Of a stretch of 64,000 nucleotides of DNA, positions 41,058 to 51,254 are shown in pieces. The stretch covers positions 399,434 through 463,433 of the forward strand of contig JACJYT010000003.1 in assembly GCA_020635975.1 (NCBI GenBank), in the 5' to 3' direction. How positions within the stretch are numbered: the stretch's first letter is position 1; each line of letters begins with the position of its first letter. Source of the DNA: Chitinophagales bacterium (GTDB lineage Bacteria > Bacteroidota > Bacteroidia > Chitinophagales > UBA8649). A program made the translations under genes and the position numbers. The notes under the pieces are model-generated. The model was not told the origin of the DNA. It did not search any database and saw only the letters and a list, made by a program, of their open reading frames with translations.

Positions 41058-42773
41058 TTAGTTTATTACCAACTTGTATCGATCGCCTTCGGCGCTTATC
41101 AAGAAATACAAGCCACTAGGTAGAAGTTCTAAGTACACTTGATTGAAACCAGCAGTTAATTCTAATTCTTGGTATACTGAACCAAAGAGATCTACAATTT
41201 GCACTGCTAGCGCTTTGTTGCTTTCTACTCGAATGAAATCTTTTACCGGGTTAGGATAAACGGAAGAGAAATTACTAGCATGGAGTTCGCTAATGCCAGT
41301 TGCTGTACAGTCTTTATTAAAACTGTGTTGTGCATCGAAAATATAGGGATCTTCATTAGCTAGAATACCATTAATCCAATTGTTGGTGCTGTATTCCGTA
41401 CTATCTACCAATATGCAATCTAAGTTTGGATTGTTGTGGATCCATAAATAATCGAGGTTTTCGTTGTTACCATTAGCAAGGTTCAAACTGCTTAAGATGC
41501 CATTGTGCGCATAAAGCGAAGTTAGATTGCTATTCTGACTTAAATCTAGACTAGGCATTTGTAAGTCGTGACAGAAAACACTGCTTAAATTGCTTAACAT
41601 ACTTAAGTCTATAGAGGTGATATTCGTTTCGTTGAAGGCTATATTAACCAAATTGGGTACGGTACTTAAATCAATAGAACTAATTGGGTTTTGAGCAAAG
41701 TATAAATTGAATAGGCTTGTTGAACTACCTAAGTTGAGGCTGCTTATTTGATTGTTATTACAATTAAATTGTCCAATATTCGGATTGTTACTAATGTCTA
41801 AACTGCTTAAGTTGTTATTATAACAAACTAAGCTTTGTAAATTAACATTCTGACTTAGATCTAAACTGCTAATTTGGTTACCCACTATGATTAGATTGAT
41901 TAGAGCTGTATTATTACTAATGTCAAGAGAGCTCAGTTGGTTATTAATTGCTTCAAAGGTTTGTAATGCGGTATTCGCACTAAGATCAACACTGCTAATA
42001 TTATTATAAGAGCAAACTAAACCTTTTAGGTTAATGAATTCTTCAATACCGGTTAGGTCGCTGATGTTTAAACTGGCACAAGCAATAAAGGCATTAAAGT
42101 TGTTTGCTTCACTAACTTGAATTTCGCTATCATTGTTGGTGTTTATTGCAGAATTGCCAACTAAATAGGCTTTAAAATTGGCATCTGGAATATTCACCAC
42201 TGCTGGACCACAGTTATTGCTAAAGGAAACGCCAGCATCAAATTCAAAGCTTGGACCTGTCCAATTGTACGAACTTGTATCGGCATCATCAATTTGTATG
42301 CAGCTTAAATTTGGAGTAGAAGCTACAGCCAACAAGCTAAGATTGGCATTGTTGCCATTGGCAATGTTCAAGTAGTTTAATGGCGTATTTAAACCAACTG
42401 CTATAGAACTTAGAGCTGTATTTGCACTAAGATCCAAACTGCTTATTGCGTTGTTTTGACAGTTAAGGGTAGTAAGAGCTAAGTTATTACTTAAGTCTAA
42501 ACTAGTTAAAAATGAACTCCAGCAAACCAATCCAGTTAAGGATGTAAAAGCTTCGATACCCGTTAAATCGCCCATGTTTTGGTTAGCACAATTAATAGTG
42601 CCGGTAAAGGCTTGGGCTTCGCTTACTTGAATTTCTCCGTCATTGTTGGTATTGATGCTCGTATTTCCTACTAGATAGGCCTTGAAGCTAGCACTCGGAA
42701 TGTTTACGTTTTGCGCAAAATTTTGGCTAAAAGCAATAATAAGTACCGCTGTGAAAAGTAATTTTTTAATCAT
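41058..42773 (-). CDS. Leucine-rich-repeat T9SS-secreted protein
   Basis: The 571 residues start with a signal peptide (MIKKLLFTAVLIIAFSQNFA). Two copies of an entry module (FKAYLVGNxxINTNNDxEIQ, then VSEAxxF) at about 29-60 and 199-230 are each followed by LRRs of the LxxLDLSxNxxLxxLxCxNN type, with a shorter run after the first and about nine after the second. A type A sorting domain ends the protein (VYPNPVKDFIRVES...GLYFLISAEGDRYKLVIN). It should be surface-exposed or released by T9SS. The ligand is unknown; internal module duplication is evident. Confidence 0.92.
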   Translation of the reverse strand: MIKKLLFTAVLIIAFSQNFAQNVNIPSASFKAYLVGNTSINTNNDGEIQVSEAQAFTGTINCANQNMGDLTGIEAFTSLTGLVCWSSFLTSLDLSNNLALTTLNCQNNAISSLDLSANTALSSIAVGLNTPLNYLNIANGNNANLSLLAVASTPNLSCIQIDDADTSSYNWTGPSFEFDAGVSFSNNCGPAVVNIPDANFKAYLVGNSAINTNNDSEIQVSEANNFNAFIACASLNISDLTGIEEFINLKGLVCSYNNISSVDLSANTALQTFEAINNQLSSLDISNNTALINLIIVGNQISSLDLSQNVNLQSLVCYNNNLSSLDISNNPNIGQFNCNNNQISSLNLGSSTSLFNLYFAQNPISSIDLSTVPNLVNIAFNETNITSIDLSMLSNLSSVFCHDLQMPSLDLSQNSNLTSLYAHNGILSSLNLANGNNENLDYLWIHNNPNLDCILVDSTEYSTNNWINGILANEDPYIFDAQHSFNKDCTATGISELHASNFSSVYPNPVKDFIRVESNKALAVQIVDLFGSVYQELELTAGFNQVYLELLPSGLYFLISAEGDRYKLVIN

Positions 42774-42908
42774 CTTTTTAAGTTTTAAGTTTCTTTAATA
42801 CTGCAAAGGAAGTTGACTAAGTTGAGATATCTAGTCACTAGTTTGTGAGTGGCACAATTAAGTTTGTGAGTGGTATTTTAAATTAAGCTTCTAAGAGAAT
42901 TCTAAGAA

Positions 42909-44144
42909 TCAAGCTTTAAGTAAAGCACTTAAGCGTTGCACTAAGGGAGGGTGGGAGTAGTGCACAAAAGTGTAAATTTTATTGGGAGTAAGGTTGCTTA
43001 AATGGTTTACCGATAATTTCTTTAAAGCACTTATCAGACTTTCGGCTTGATAGGTTTTCTTTGCAAAAGCATCTGCTTCGAATTCGTTCTTTCTAGAATA
43101 CATGTTCATGGCAATGCCAGTAAGTAAAGAAATTGGAGAATACAGCATCGAGAAGCCAAGTAATGCAATATGAAAGCTAATGGCATTGGTGCCTAGAGCA
43201 TTGGCAAGAGCCTCACTATGGGCCAAAGTTCCAAAGATAAAAAGTAAAACCCCAGTTTGTACAATGGATAGTAGCATAGACTTCTGCACGTGTTTCATCT
43301 TATAATGACCTACTTCATGCGCTAGAATGGCCGTCAATTCTTCTTCTGTATTATCTTTCATTAAGGTATCGTAAAGCACGATGGCCTTTTTCTTGCCAAT
43401 TCCACTAAAGTAGGCATTAGCTTTACTTGAACGCTTAGAGCCATCAATTACGAAGATATTGGTAAGGGGAAAATCAACGGTCTTAGCATAAGCTTCAATA
43501 GAGCTTCGTAAACTCCCTTCTTCTAGGGCTTCTAATTTATTAAATAGGGGAACGATAAGCGTGGTATAGAAACTCATAAAGAACAAACTAAAGCCAGTTA
43601 CAATAAGCCAAGCAATCCACCAAAACTTATCTGGCATTAAATGGAAGACCCAAACGAGAGCACTTAGTAGGAGTCCACCAATTAGAGCACCCAAAGCCAA
43701 ACCCTTTAAAAAATCGAAGATAAAGGTCGACTTGCTCGTTTTATTAAAACCATATTTCTCTTCGATAACAAAGGTGCTATACCAAGAGAAAGGTAATTGA
43801 ATAAGGCTACTAGCTAAAGAAAGTATGCCGAAGAAATAGAGACTTTGCAGAATAGGGGAGCTTGTCCATTCGTGAACTAGCTTATCTAAACTAGCAAAGC
43901 CTTGTGCGAACAACATCACTAAAAGAATGAGTAAACTTAGTACTGCAGATGTTAAGCCTAGCTTAGCATTTGCTTTGGCATAGGCTTTTGCCTTTTGATA
44001 CTTCTCTTCATCGTAAAGATCACGAACTAAATCGGGTAATTTCGTATCCCAAGATTTTGCATTTAAAAAGTCAAGAACTTTGTCGAAAACGAATTCAACA
44101 AGAATAAATGCCACAATCAAAATAAAGATGCTATCGCCGCTCAT
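42909..44144 (-). CDS. M48 family metallopeptidase (Ste24/CAAX protease type)
   Basis: The 411 residues have several membrane helices and the zinc motif HEVGH at 276-280 (LTAILAHEVGHYKMKHV), with the downstream Glu ligand in NEFEADAFAKK. The N-terminal domain and the order of segments match the Ste24-type CAAX prenyl protease 1 group. These are membrane proteases with broad quality-control roles in bacteria. Its ATG lies 6 bases after the stop of the giant metalloprotease gene, so the two are probably in one transcript. Confidence 0.93.
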   Translation of the reverse strand: MSGDSIFILIVAFILVEFVFDKVLDFLNAKSWDTKLPDLVRDLYDEEKYQKAKAYAKANAKLGLTSAVLSLLILLVMLFAQGFASLDKLVHEWTSSPILQSLYFFGILSLASSLIQLPFSWYSTFVIEEKYGFNKTSKSTFIFDFLKGLALGALIGGLLLSALVWVFHLMPDKFWWIAWLIVTGFSLFFMSFYTTLIVPLFNKLEALEEGSLRSSIEAYAKTVDFPLTNIFVIDGSKRSSKANAYFSGIGKKKAIVLYDTLMKDNTEEELTAILAHEVGHYKMKHVQKSMLLSIVQTGVLLFIFGTLAHSEALANALGTNAISFHIALLGFSMLYSPISLLTGIAMNMYSRKNEFEADAFAKKTYQAESLISALKKLSVNHLSNLTPNKIYTFVHYSHPPLVQRLSALLKA

Positions 44145-44150
44145 AAATTT

Positions 44151-47100
44151 TTAGTCTTTTATTAGCTTTAAAATACTAGAACCTTGCTTAGATCGGATGT
44201 CGAGCAAGTAAAGTCCTTGACTCGCATTTAGATTAATTTCCATAGCGCTTGCTTGATCCGCATACTGAGCTTGTATTAATTTTCCTTCCACCGTGTAGAT
44301 TCTAAGTTCTAAATCTTCTAGGCTTAAGCTAAAATTCAAATAAAAAGTTCCAGATGAGGGGTTAGGGTAAACGCTAATGTAAGGAGCTAAATCATTTTCC
44401 TTTATACCAATAACCGTAAGCGGTACACAAGACGAAAGTTCTACACAGCCTCCTAAACTTATTTCAACAGCGTATAAACCACTTGCACTTGTAATAAACA
44501 AAGAATCAGTTTCTCCTAAAAGTTCTAAATTACTGTTGCAATCTATCCATTGGTAGGTGGCTCCAAGCTGATTAGCCAGAGCGGTATCATTAAACACCGT
44601 TAGACTAGTATCTATACTAATTACATTCAGATTAATAATGTGGGTGCTATCACAAAAGTTGCTTCCGCTAAAAGTTGCGCTAAGCTGTTGTGAACTTGTA
44701 TATACTTGTCCATTATAACTTAGTGAATCGCAGCCACTTAGACTTTGGTAAGTAGTAGTATCGGTTCCAATGAATACATTAGAAATATGGGTAGAATCGC
44801 AACCATTAGCAGCTACAAAACTATTACTAAAACTAGTAGAGGAGAAGTACCAAGAACCGTTTAATTCTAGAGAATCGCAGCCATAAATGCTCTGTGAAGT
44901 GGTAAAACTAGGAAGTAAGCTAGTTGTTGTAATTACCAGCGAATCGCAGCCGTTTGCATTAGAATAAAGCTGGGTGGTGGTTCCTACATTATTTGGATCA
45001 CAGCTGCTTAAATAGATTTGATTTGGACTAGAACTATTCGATATACTCAAATGGAAGGTATGTGTAGAATCACAGCCATTTTGAGCACCATAATTTATAC
45101 TTATTGCTTGAGAATTATAATACCAAGAACCAGCTATGAATGCAGAATCGCAAGTTGCGAGGTTACTAGAAGTAACAAAGCTGCTATTAATTTGAATGTT
45201 AAAGGTATGGGTAGAATCGCAGCCCAAACTATTAATATAGCTTTGGCTAATACTTTGAGAGCTATAATACCAATTTCCTAGTACGAAAGCCGAGTCGCAA
45301 GCAACTACCGCACTGCTACTCGTTTCACTAGCATGAATAGTAAGATTATAGGTAACCACAGAATCACAGCCGTTGGCAGCTACAAAGTTGTTGGTGAAGC
45401 TAGTTGTGTTAAAATACCAGTTTCCTAGAACTTGTAAAGAATCGCAGCCAACTTGGTTTTGCATAGAACTTGAGCTTGGTGAAAGTGTAGTGGTGGTAAT
45501 TACTATCGAATCGCAACCCACACTGTTAATGAACAATTGGGTTATGCTTCCTACATTAGCAGGATTACAGCTTGTTGCGGCTAAATTGGTGACAGGGGAA
45601 CTTTGGTTTATCACGAGGTTGATGGTGTGAATAGAATCGCAGCCCCCAACCGCACTAAGCGTAGTTGTAATGGCCTGAGAGCTACTATACCATGCTCCCA
45701 GTACGAAGGCAGAATCGCAACTCACCAAGCTAGAGCTAGTATTAATGGCAGGGTTAATTTGAATGTTGAAAGTGTGGGTAGAATCGCAGCCTGCACTGCT
45801 GTTGTAACTCTGGCTGATGGCTTGCGAACTCGTGTACCAATTGCCAGCCACAAAAGCGGAATCGCAAGAAGCAACTACACTAGAACTCGTTTTGCTTGGG
45901 TTTACTTGGATTTGAAAAGTTGCCAAAGAATCGCAGTTGTTAGCTGCTACGTAGGTATTCGTAAAACTAGTAGAACTATTATACCAATTGCCTAGTACTT
46001 GCACAGAATCGCAGCCAATAAAACTCTGTGTGCTGCTAGCACTTGGCAGTAAACTAGTTATAGTAGTTACCACAGAATCGCATCCATTGGCGTTAAGAAA
46101 GGTTTGGCTACTAGAACCAACTTGGTTTGGATTACAAGTTGTTAAGTTGATTTGTGTTGGAGTAGAACTTTGCTTGATGCTTAAATTAATAGTGTGGATA
46201 GAATCACAATTATTACTAGCAGTAAAGTTACTCGAAATTGCTTGCGAACTAAAGTACCAGTTGCCATACACAAAGGCCGAATCACAAGCCGTTTGGTTGC
46301 TGCTTGCACTAAGTCCATGGTTTATGGTAATATTTATAGTGTGAGTAGAATCACAGGATGCATTGGTGCTTAAGTTTTGAATCAGAGCTTGAGAGCTAGT
46401 ATACCAAGTTCCTGCAACTTGAACCGAATCGCAAGCTACTAGTGTGCTACTGGTGTTTTTCGATGAGTTAATAGTAATGCTATATACCATAATAGAATCG
46501 CAGCCTGCAGCAGCGCTTAGTGTATCGTAAGCTAATGTGCTGCTATAGTACCATTGCCCATTGCTAAAAGCGGAATCACAGCCAGCCACAAAAACACTAT
46601 CGAAACTAGTTTGACAAGGAGGAGCGCTAAGGCAAATTTCTATAGCCCATGCGTTTAAATTTCCTCCATCTTGATTGGCAACATCTTGTATGGTTAAAGT
46701 CCAAGTTCCATTAGCATCTTCTCCATTAAAAGCACTTAAGGCTTCCTCTGGGATATAGCTGGCACCATTGGTTGGCGGACAAGGGTAGTTGTTGTTTGCG
46801 GCGGCATCATCAAATTGGATGTCGAAATTGTTTTGACTGCCACAAATTCTATCTAAAAGAATTACATCGGTACCATTCGGACTGCTTAGGGTGAAAATCA
46901 AATCGTTGATATAGGTATGTGTACCACTTAAATCGACCACATTAAGGTCGGTAATAATACCTTGTAAACCGCTAATCGTTAAATCTGAAGTGATAGTTGG
47001 TGTTCCAGAACTACTTATACTAACCGGAATGTCGGTGCTTGCGTATACAGCACAATTTTCGGTAGTGAAACTAAATACAGCGCTAAACATTTCATCGCAA

Positions 47101-49646
47101 ATGTTTGAAGCTCTTACTCGCCAATAATAGCTGGTGTTAGTATTTAAGCTGGTGCTGGTGTAGCTGTTGCTGCTTAAGCCACTAGCAGTTTCTACGATGT
47201 TAGTAAAGTTTGCTGTAGTAGATATTTCAATTTCATAGTTGGCATTTGCAATATTTGTCCACGAGAAGTTCGTCGCTACAGGAATACCACTCGCCCCATT
47301 GCTTGGACTCGTTAAATTTAGAGCACCACTCAAACTAGGAACAATAGTTAAGCTGAAATTTAAAGTTTTGCTTCCGCTAGTACTTGTTGCTTGTACGCTG
47401 AAATTATAGGTGCCTGGTGCGATCCCCCCAGTATTTGTTAGCTCTAGCTCAGAATTAAAGCTTGGTGGATTTCCATTAGCTGAAAAACTGGCATTTAGTC
47501 CAGCTGGCAATGCGCTTACACTTAGATTTACATTATTATTAAAAGTACCAATTAGACCGATTTGAAGGCTGTATCTTGCGGTATCACCCAAACAAATGGA
47601 ATTGGCGGAAGAAGAGCTTGTAAAGCTAAAATCATTAGTGATGGCAGTTATCGTAAAACTATTGTTGCTTACATCATAAAAAGTTCCGTTGGCACATTGC
47701 ACAATAATTAGAGCATTATTAGTGGCAATATTTGGCACAAGTACACTTTGACTACCATCGTTACTTACATTGCTAGCAAGGGTATCGGGGAAACTTAAGC
47801 CGCCATTGTAGGATATCAGAATGTTTACATTAGCACAGCTAATTGGGGCAGCGGTGGTGTTGGCTACGCTCCAAGTTACCGTTTGAGTTGAATTTCCAGC
47901 CCATGTTATTCCTATGTTACTCGGCGAATTTACCACAAAAGGTCCGGCACTTCCTACTACATTCACGCTTACATCTTCGTGGTCGTTGCATCCACCTCCA
48001 GGCGAATTATCTCTTACCACCACTCTAAAATTCATGCTTCGGCTAACGGATGACAACACTTCCCAAGTAGGCGAATTGCCTGCAATAACATCTGCTAAGT
48101 TAGGAAAGTAACGCGTTGGATCAGTACTTGGGTCCAAACTACGAAAGTTGGGTCCAACTGTAGAGGTAGAAACTGGTGGCATAGTTGCTATGCCGTTATC
48201 CATCTGTTCCCAACAATAGGTAAGCACATTGCTTGCATTTGGATCACTTCCAAAAGCAGTTAAGCTAAATGGGGTATTTGCTGGAATAGAATAAGTGGTA
48301 GCTGGAACGCTAACGCTAGGCGAGGCATTAGGAAGCGGTGTTTTTACTGCACAAGAGTTGCCTGTTCCGGTAATAAAATCGCCCATTTCTTCCATATTAA
48401 TACCGTGAAAATAATCATCGCTATTGTTTTGAACATTCGGGTTACAAATTCCAGCATAGCCCATAATAGAAGATGCGCTACCTGGTTCCATGGCTGTTGC
48501 ATTGTTTCTATTTCCACCACAGGAATTGTTAAAAGAGTGATTTGCGCCATATTGATGCCCCATTTCGTGGGCTACATAATCGATGTCAAAGGGGTCTCCT
48601 ACAGGAGCAGAACTTCCAGTTACTCCTCTAGCCTTGTTCGTTCCACATGGGGAACGCAATTGGGCAAGACCACCGCTATTCGTACCAAAAACATGTCCAA
48701 TATCATAGTTAGCACTGCCTATTACTGCATTGGTATTCGTTTGGTTTTCATTTATCATGGTTCCTGGAGTACCATTAGTAAAAGGGTCAGTACCGCCATT
48801 AGTATAAATAATTAAGTTGTTATTGGCTATGATGTTCATGTGAATGGCCATGTCTTTTTCGAATACTCCATTCACTCTATTCATCGTGGTTACTTGAGCC
48901 GCTGCAGCCAATGCTACGGTTCCACCTTGAAAGGCTGTATATTCTCCTGTGGCAGAAACTGCTAAACGATAAGTTCTTAATTCGCAGGTTCCAAAACTCT
49001 TAATAATGCTTGGGGGGCTGGTTTCTTCCACCTCGTTAATGATGCTTTCTACTTCGCAAACCATTTGTTCATTTGCTCTTTGATAATCTTTCTTGTAATA
49101 AACAAAATAGTTTTCTGTGTCTAAACCCGTATGCGATACTGGGTCTATATACACAGAGCCTTTTTCCGTACCTAATATCAAGGCATGAAATCCTTGAGGC
49201 GTAATGTCTAAACGAGTATACCATTCCGGATGGTTAGGGCAATAGGCTAAGAAGGTTTTGATGTCTGGAAAGATCTCTCTAAATCCCAATTCATAACTCG
49301 GTGATTCTACCACCTTGAAGTTCTCAAAAGAGCCATCTGGTAGAGGAAGGGCAATTTCAAAAGAGCTGGAAGTAACATTGCCGAATAAATCTTGCATGGG
49401 TGCTGCAAAGAGATAAGATTTCATTTGCAAATAATCCAAATTATAAACTTCAAAGGAGTTGGGGTAGATATACCTTGGTCCATTAATTACAATGCTATTC
49501 AAATTGCTTTGAGTCCAATATTGATTTTGGGCGGAAAGACTAAATAAAAAGAAAAGTTGCGCTAGAGCTAGTAATTTTAATTTCACACAATTTGGTTTGG
49601 CTGCTAAAGGTACAGAAGATTTAAAAAAAGAATAAACATTGAACAT
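44151..49646 (-). CDS. Giant T9SS-secreted reprolysin-like metalloprotease with Cys-rich repeats
   Basis: The 1831 residues begin with a signal-like segment (LLALAQLFFLFSLSAQ, about 25-40); the ATG at 49646 gives a long n-region and a GTG at 49586 is an alternative. The catalytic domain has HEMGHQYGANH (zinc His 360, 364, 370) and SIMGYAGIC, as in M12B/reprolysin-like peptidases. Ig-like and fibronectin III-like modules follow, then a P-domain-like segment (LNVVDLSGTHTYINDL...EDANGTWTLTIQD) at about 950-1010. Fourteen Cys-rich repeats occupy about 1020-1670. A type A sorting domain ends the protein (VYPNPSSGTFYLNF). It is expected to act outside the cell. Confidence 0.92.
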   Translation of the reverse strand: MFNVYSFFKSSVPLAAKPNCVKLKLLALAQLFFLFSLSAQNQYWTQSNLNSIVINGPRYIYPNSFEVYNLDYLQMKSYLFAAPMQDLFGNVTSSSFEIALPLPDGSFENFKVVESPSYELGFREIFPDIKTFLAYCPNHPEWYTRLDITPQGFHALILGTEKGSVYIDPVSHTGLDTENYFVYYKKDYQRANEQMVCEVESIINEVEETSPPSIIKSFGTCELRTYRLAVSATGEYTAFQGGTVALAAAAQVTTMNRVNGVFEKDMAIHMNIIANNNLIIYTNGGTDPFTNGTPGTMINENQTNTNAVIGSANYDIGHVFGTNSGGLAQLRSPCGTNKARGVTGSSAPVGDPFDIDYVAHEMGHQYGANHSFNNSCGGNRNNATAMEPGSASSIMGYAGICNPNVQNNSDDYFHGINMEEMGDFITGTGNSCAVKTPLPNASPSVSVPATTYSIPANTPFSLTAFGSDPNASNVLTYCWEQMDNGIATMPPVSTSTVGPNFRSLDPSTDPTRYFPNLADVIAGNSPTWEVLSSVSRSMNFRVVVRDNSPGGGCNDHEDVSVNVVGSAGPFVVNSPSNIGITWAGNSTQTVTWSVANTTAAPISCANVNILISYNGGLSFPDTLASNVSNDGSQSVLVPNIATNNALIIVQCANGTFYDVSNNSFTITAITNDFSFTSSSSANSICLGDTARYSLQIGLIGTFNNNVNLSVSALPAGLNASFSANGNPPSFNSELELTNTGGIAPGTYNFSVQATSTSGSKTLNFSLTIVPSLSGALNLTSPSNGASGIPVATNFSWTNIANANYEIEISTTANFTNIVETASGLSSNSYTSTSLNTNTSYYWRVRASNICDEMFSAVFSFTTENCAVYASTDIPVSISSSGTPTITSDLTISGLQGIITDLNVVDLSGTHTYINDLIFTLSSPNGTDVILLDRICGSQNNFDIQFDDAAANNNYPCPPTNGASYIPEEALSAFNGEDANGTWTLTIQDVANQDGGNLNAWAIEICLSAPPCQTSFDSVFVAGCDSAFSNGQWYYSSTLAYDTLSAAAGCDSIMVYSITINSSKNTSSTLVACDSVQVAGTWYTSSQALIQNLSTNASCDSTHTINITINHGLSASSNQTACDSAFVYGNWYFSSQAISSNFTASNNCDSIHTINLSIKQSSTPTQINLTTCNPNQVGSSSQTFLNANGCDSVVTTITSLLPSASSTQSFIGCDSVQVLGNWYNSSTSFTNTYVAANNCDSLATFQIQVNPSKTSSSVVASCDSAFVAGNWYTSSQAISQSYNSSAGCDSTHTFNIQINPAINTSSSLVSCDSAFVLGAWYSSSQAITTTLSAVGGCDSIHTINLVINQSSPVTNLAATSCNPANVGSITQLFINSVGCDSIVITTTTLSPSSSSMQNQVGCDSLQVLGNWYFNTTSFTNNFVAANGCDSVVTYNLTIHASETSSSAVVACDSAFVLGNWYYSSQSISQSYINSLGCDSTHTFNIQINSSFVTSSNLATCDSAFIAGSWYYNSQAISINYGAQNGCDSTHTFHLSISNSSSPNQIYLSSCDPNNVGTTTQLYSNANGCDSLVITTTSLLPSFTTSQSIYGCDSLELNGSWYFSSTSFSNSFVAANGCDSTHISNVFIGTDTTTYQSLSGCDSLSYNGQVYTSSQQLSATFSGSNFCDSTHIINLNVISIDTSLTVFNDTALANQLGATYQWIDCNSNLELLGETDSLFITSASGLYAVEISLGGCVELSSCVPLTVIGIKENDLAPYISVYPNPSSGTFYLNFSLSLEDLELRIYTVEGKLIQAQYADQASAMEINLNASQGLYLLDIRSKQGSSILKLIKD
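44630..46590 (-). repeat. Fourteen-unit Cys-rich coding repeat with 567-bp higher-order period
   Basis: Units carry CDSAFVxGxWYxSSQ and GCDSxHT motifs. Every fourth unit is instead of a CNPxxVG type (Cys codons at 46134, 45567 and 45000). These are spaced exactly 567 bp (189 codons) apart twice, so the array is built of four-unit blocks that duplicated as a whole. Confidence 0.88.
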
Positions 49647-49660
49647 GCTATTTTGTTCGC

Positions 49661-49692
49661 TTGAGAAATTCCATAAATTCTCTTTACATTTG
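49661..49692 (+). promoter_or_regulatory. GH3-gene promoter with near-leaderless start
   Basis: TTG at 49661-49663 and TACATTTG at 49685-49692 are 21 bases apart. The ATG at 49698 is only 5 bases after the -7 element, so the mRNA would start at or within a base or two of the start codon. Confidence 0.65.
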
Positions 49693-49697
49693 AAGGG

Positions 49698-51203
49698 ATG
49701 AGAATTTTATCCTTCTTTATACGGCCTCTTGCTAAGATAGTTACAAATCTAATATATAGTAAGCATGCAAAAGCTACTGATATACAATTAGATATATTAA
49801 GTCAATTAATACAAAACTCTAAACACATTTCTTTCGGAAAAGATCATGGTTTTGATACTATTAGAACTTATGATGATTTTAAAAAGAAGCTAAAACTTCA
49901 GGATTATGAAAGTTTAAAAAAGTACATTGATCGATGTCGAAAGGGAGAAAAGGATGTTTTGTGGAAAGGCAAAGTCTTGTATTTTGCCAAAACTTCTGGC
50001 ACAAGTTCGGGTTCTAAATACATTCCTATAAGTCGCGATTCTATGTCGCACCACATTAGTGCTGCCCGAAATTCCTTGTTTGCTTACATCGCAGAAACTG
50101 GGAAAGCGGATTTCTTTAATCGAAAGATGATCTTTCTTCAGGGAAGTCCAGTAATGGATCAAGAACATGGTATTCCAATCGGGCGTTTATCGGGCATTGT
50201 TTACCACCATGTTCCTGCATGGTTGCTAAGCAATAGACTTCCGAGCTATAAAGCCAATTGCATAGAAGACTGGGATGAAAAAGTGGCTAAAATAGTGGAT
50301 GAAAGCTTAAGAGAAGATATGAGCTTGCTAAGTGGTATCCCTCCTTGGTGTTTGATGTATTTTCAATCTTTGCTTAAGAAATCGGCTAAAGAAAACTTGA
50401 GGGCTCTCTATCCTAATTTACAATTATACGTACATGGTGGTGTTAACTATGCGCCATATAAAGATCGGATGTCACAACTCTTGGGAGAAGGAGTGGATAC
50501 CATAGAGACTTATCCAGCATCCGAAGGTTTTTTTGCTTATCAGGATAGTCAACAGGAAGAAGGCTTGCTTTTAAATATAGATGCCGGAATCTTTTATGAG
50601 TTTGTAGCACTAAGAGATTGGCACACAGAAAACCCACCTCGTTTGCATCTTGGCGAGGTGCGCTTAAATGAAAATTATGTTTTGATAGTTAGCACCAACG
50701 CGGGTTTGTGGGCATATAATACTGGAGATACTGTGAAATTTGTTCATTTAAATCCATATCGGATAGTGGTAAGCGGAAGGACTAAGCACTTCATTTCAGC
50801 TTTTGGCGAACACGTTATTCAAGAAGAAGTAGAAAAGGCCATTAGCCTAGCCTCTACAAAGCATCATTTAGAGTTTGTAGAGTTTACTGTAGCTCCCAAT
50901 ATTCAAGAGGAGAAGGGGAAGTCATGTCATCTTTGGTACATAGAGTTTAAGCATCAAGACGGCAAAGATAGAGCAGCTTTTATGCAGGACATAGATGCGC
51001 TTATGCAAGAGCAAAATGAATATTACAGAGATCTTAGAGAAGGGGGGATGCTAGCCCCAGCAACTTTAATAGAGTTGAGTGCAAATGCTTTTCGTTCTTA
51101 CTTTGAGGAGAGTGGCAAGCTAGGCGGACAGAATAAAGTGCAGCATTTGGCAAACGACAGAATTTTAGCAGATAAGCTAGAAGTATATGTGAAAAAGGGT
51201 TAA
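49698..51203 (+). CDS. GH3-family acyl-adenylate-forming protein
   Basis: The 501 residues match the bacterial proteins named after the plant GH3 auxin-responsive family. The adenylation motifs are present: FAKTSGTSSGSKYIPIS (phosphate loop), ETYPASEGFFAYQD and YNTGDTVKF with VSGRTKHFISAFGEHV (hinge region). Plant relatives attach amino acids to acyl hormones; the bacterial substrates are unknown. It diverges from the giant metalloprotease and is followed by rseP, with a very short gap. Confidence 0.92.
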   Translation: MRILSFFIRPLAKIVTNLIYSKHAKATDIQLDILSQLIQNSKHISFGKDHGFDTIRTYDDFKKKLKLQDYESLKKYIDRCRKGEKDVLWKGKVLYFAKTSGTSSGSKYIPISRDSMSHHISAARNSLFAYIAETGKADFFNRKMIFLQGSPVMDQEHGIPIGRLSGIVYHHVPAWLLSNRLPSYKANCIEDWDEKVAKIVDESLREDMSLLSGIPPWCLMYFQSLLKKSAKENLRALYPNLQLYVHGGVNYAPYKDRMSQLLGEGVDTIETYPASEGFFAYQDSQQEEGLLLNIDAGIFYEFVALRDWHTENPPRLHLGEVRLNENYVLIVSTNAGLWAYNTGDTVKFVHLNPYRIVVSGRTKHFISAFGEHVIQEEVEKAISLASTKHHLEFVEFTVAPNIQEEKGKSCHLWYIEFKHQDGKDRAAFMQDIDALMQEQNEYYRDLREGGMLAPATLIELSANAFRSYFEESGKLGGQNKVQHLANDRILADKLEVYVKKG

Positions 51204-51254
51204 TTCTGATTTTTATTGCTCAAATTTTCGTAATCTTGCGCTTTAATTTTTTTG

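Noticed and set aside
45018..46344. Plus-strand ORFs of 85-130 codons opposite the metalloprotease repeats
   Set aside because: They mirror the repeat in antisense and have no independent coding signature.
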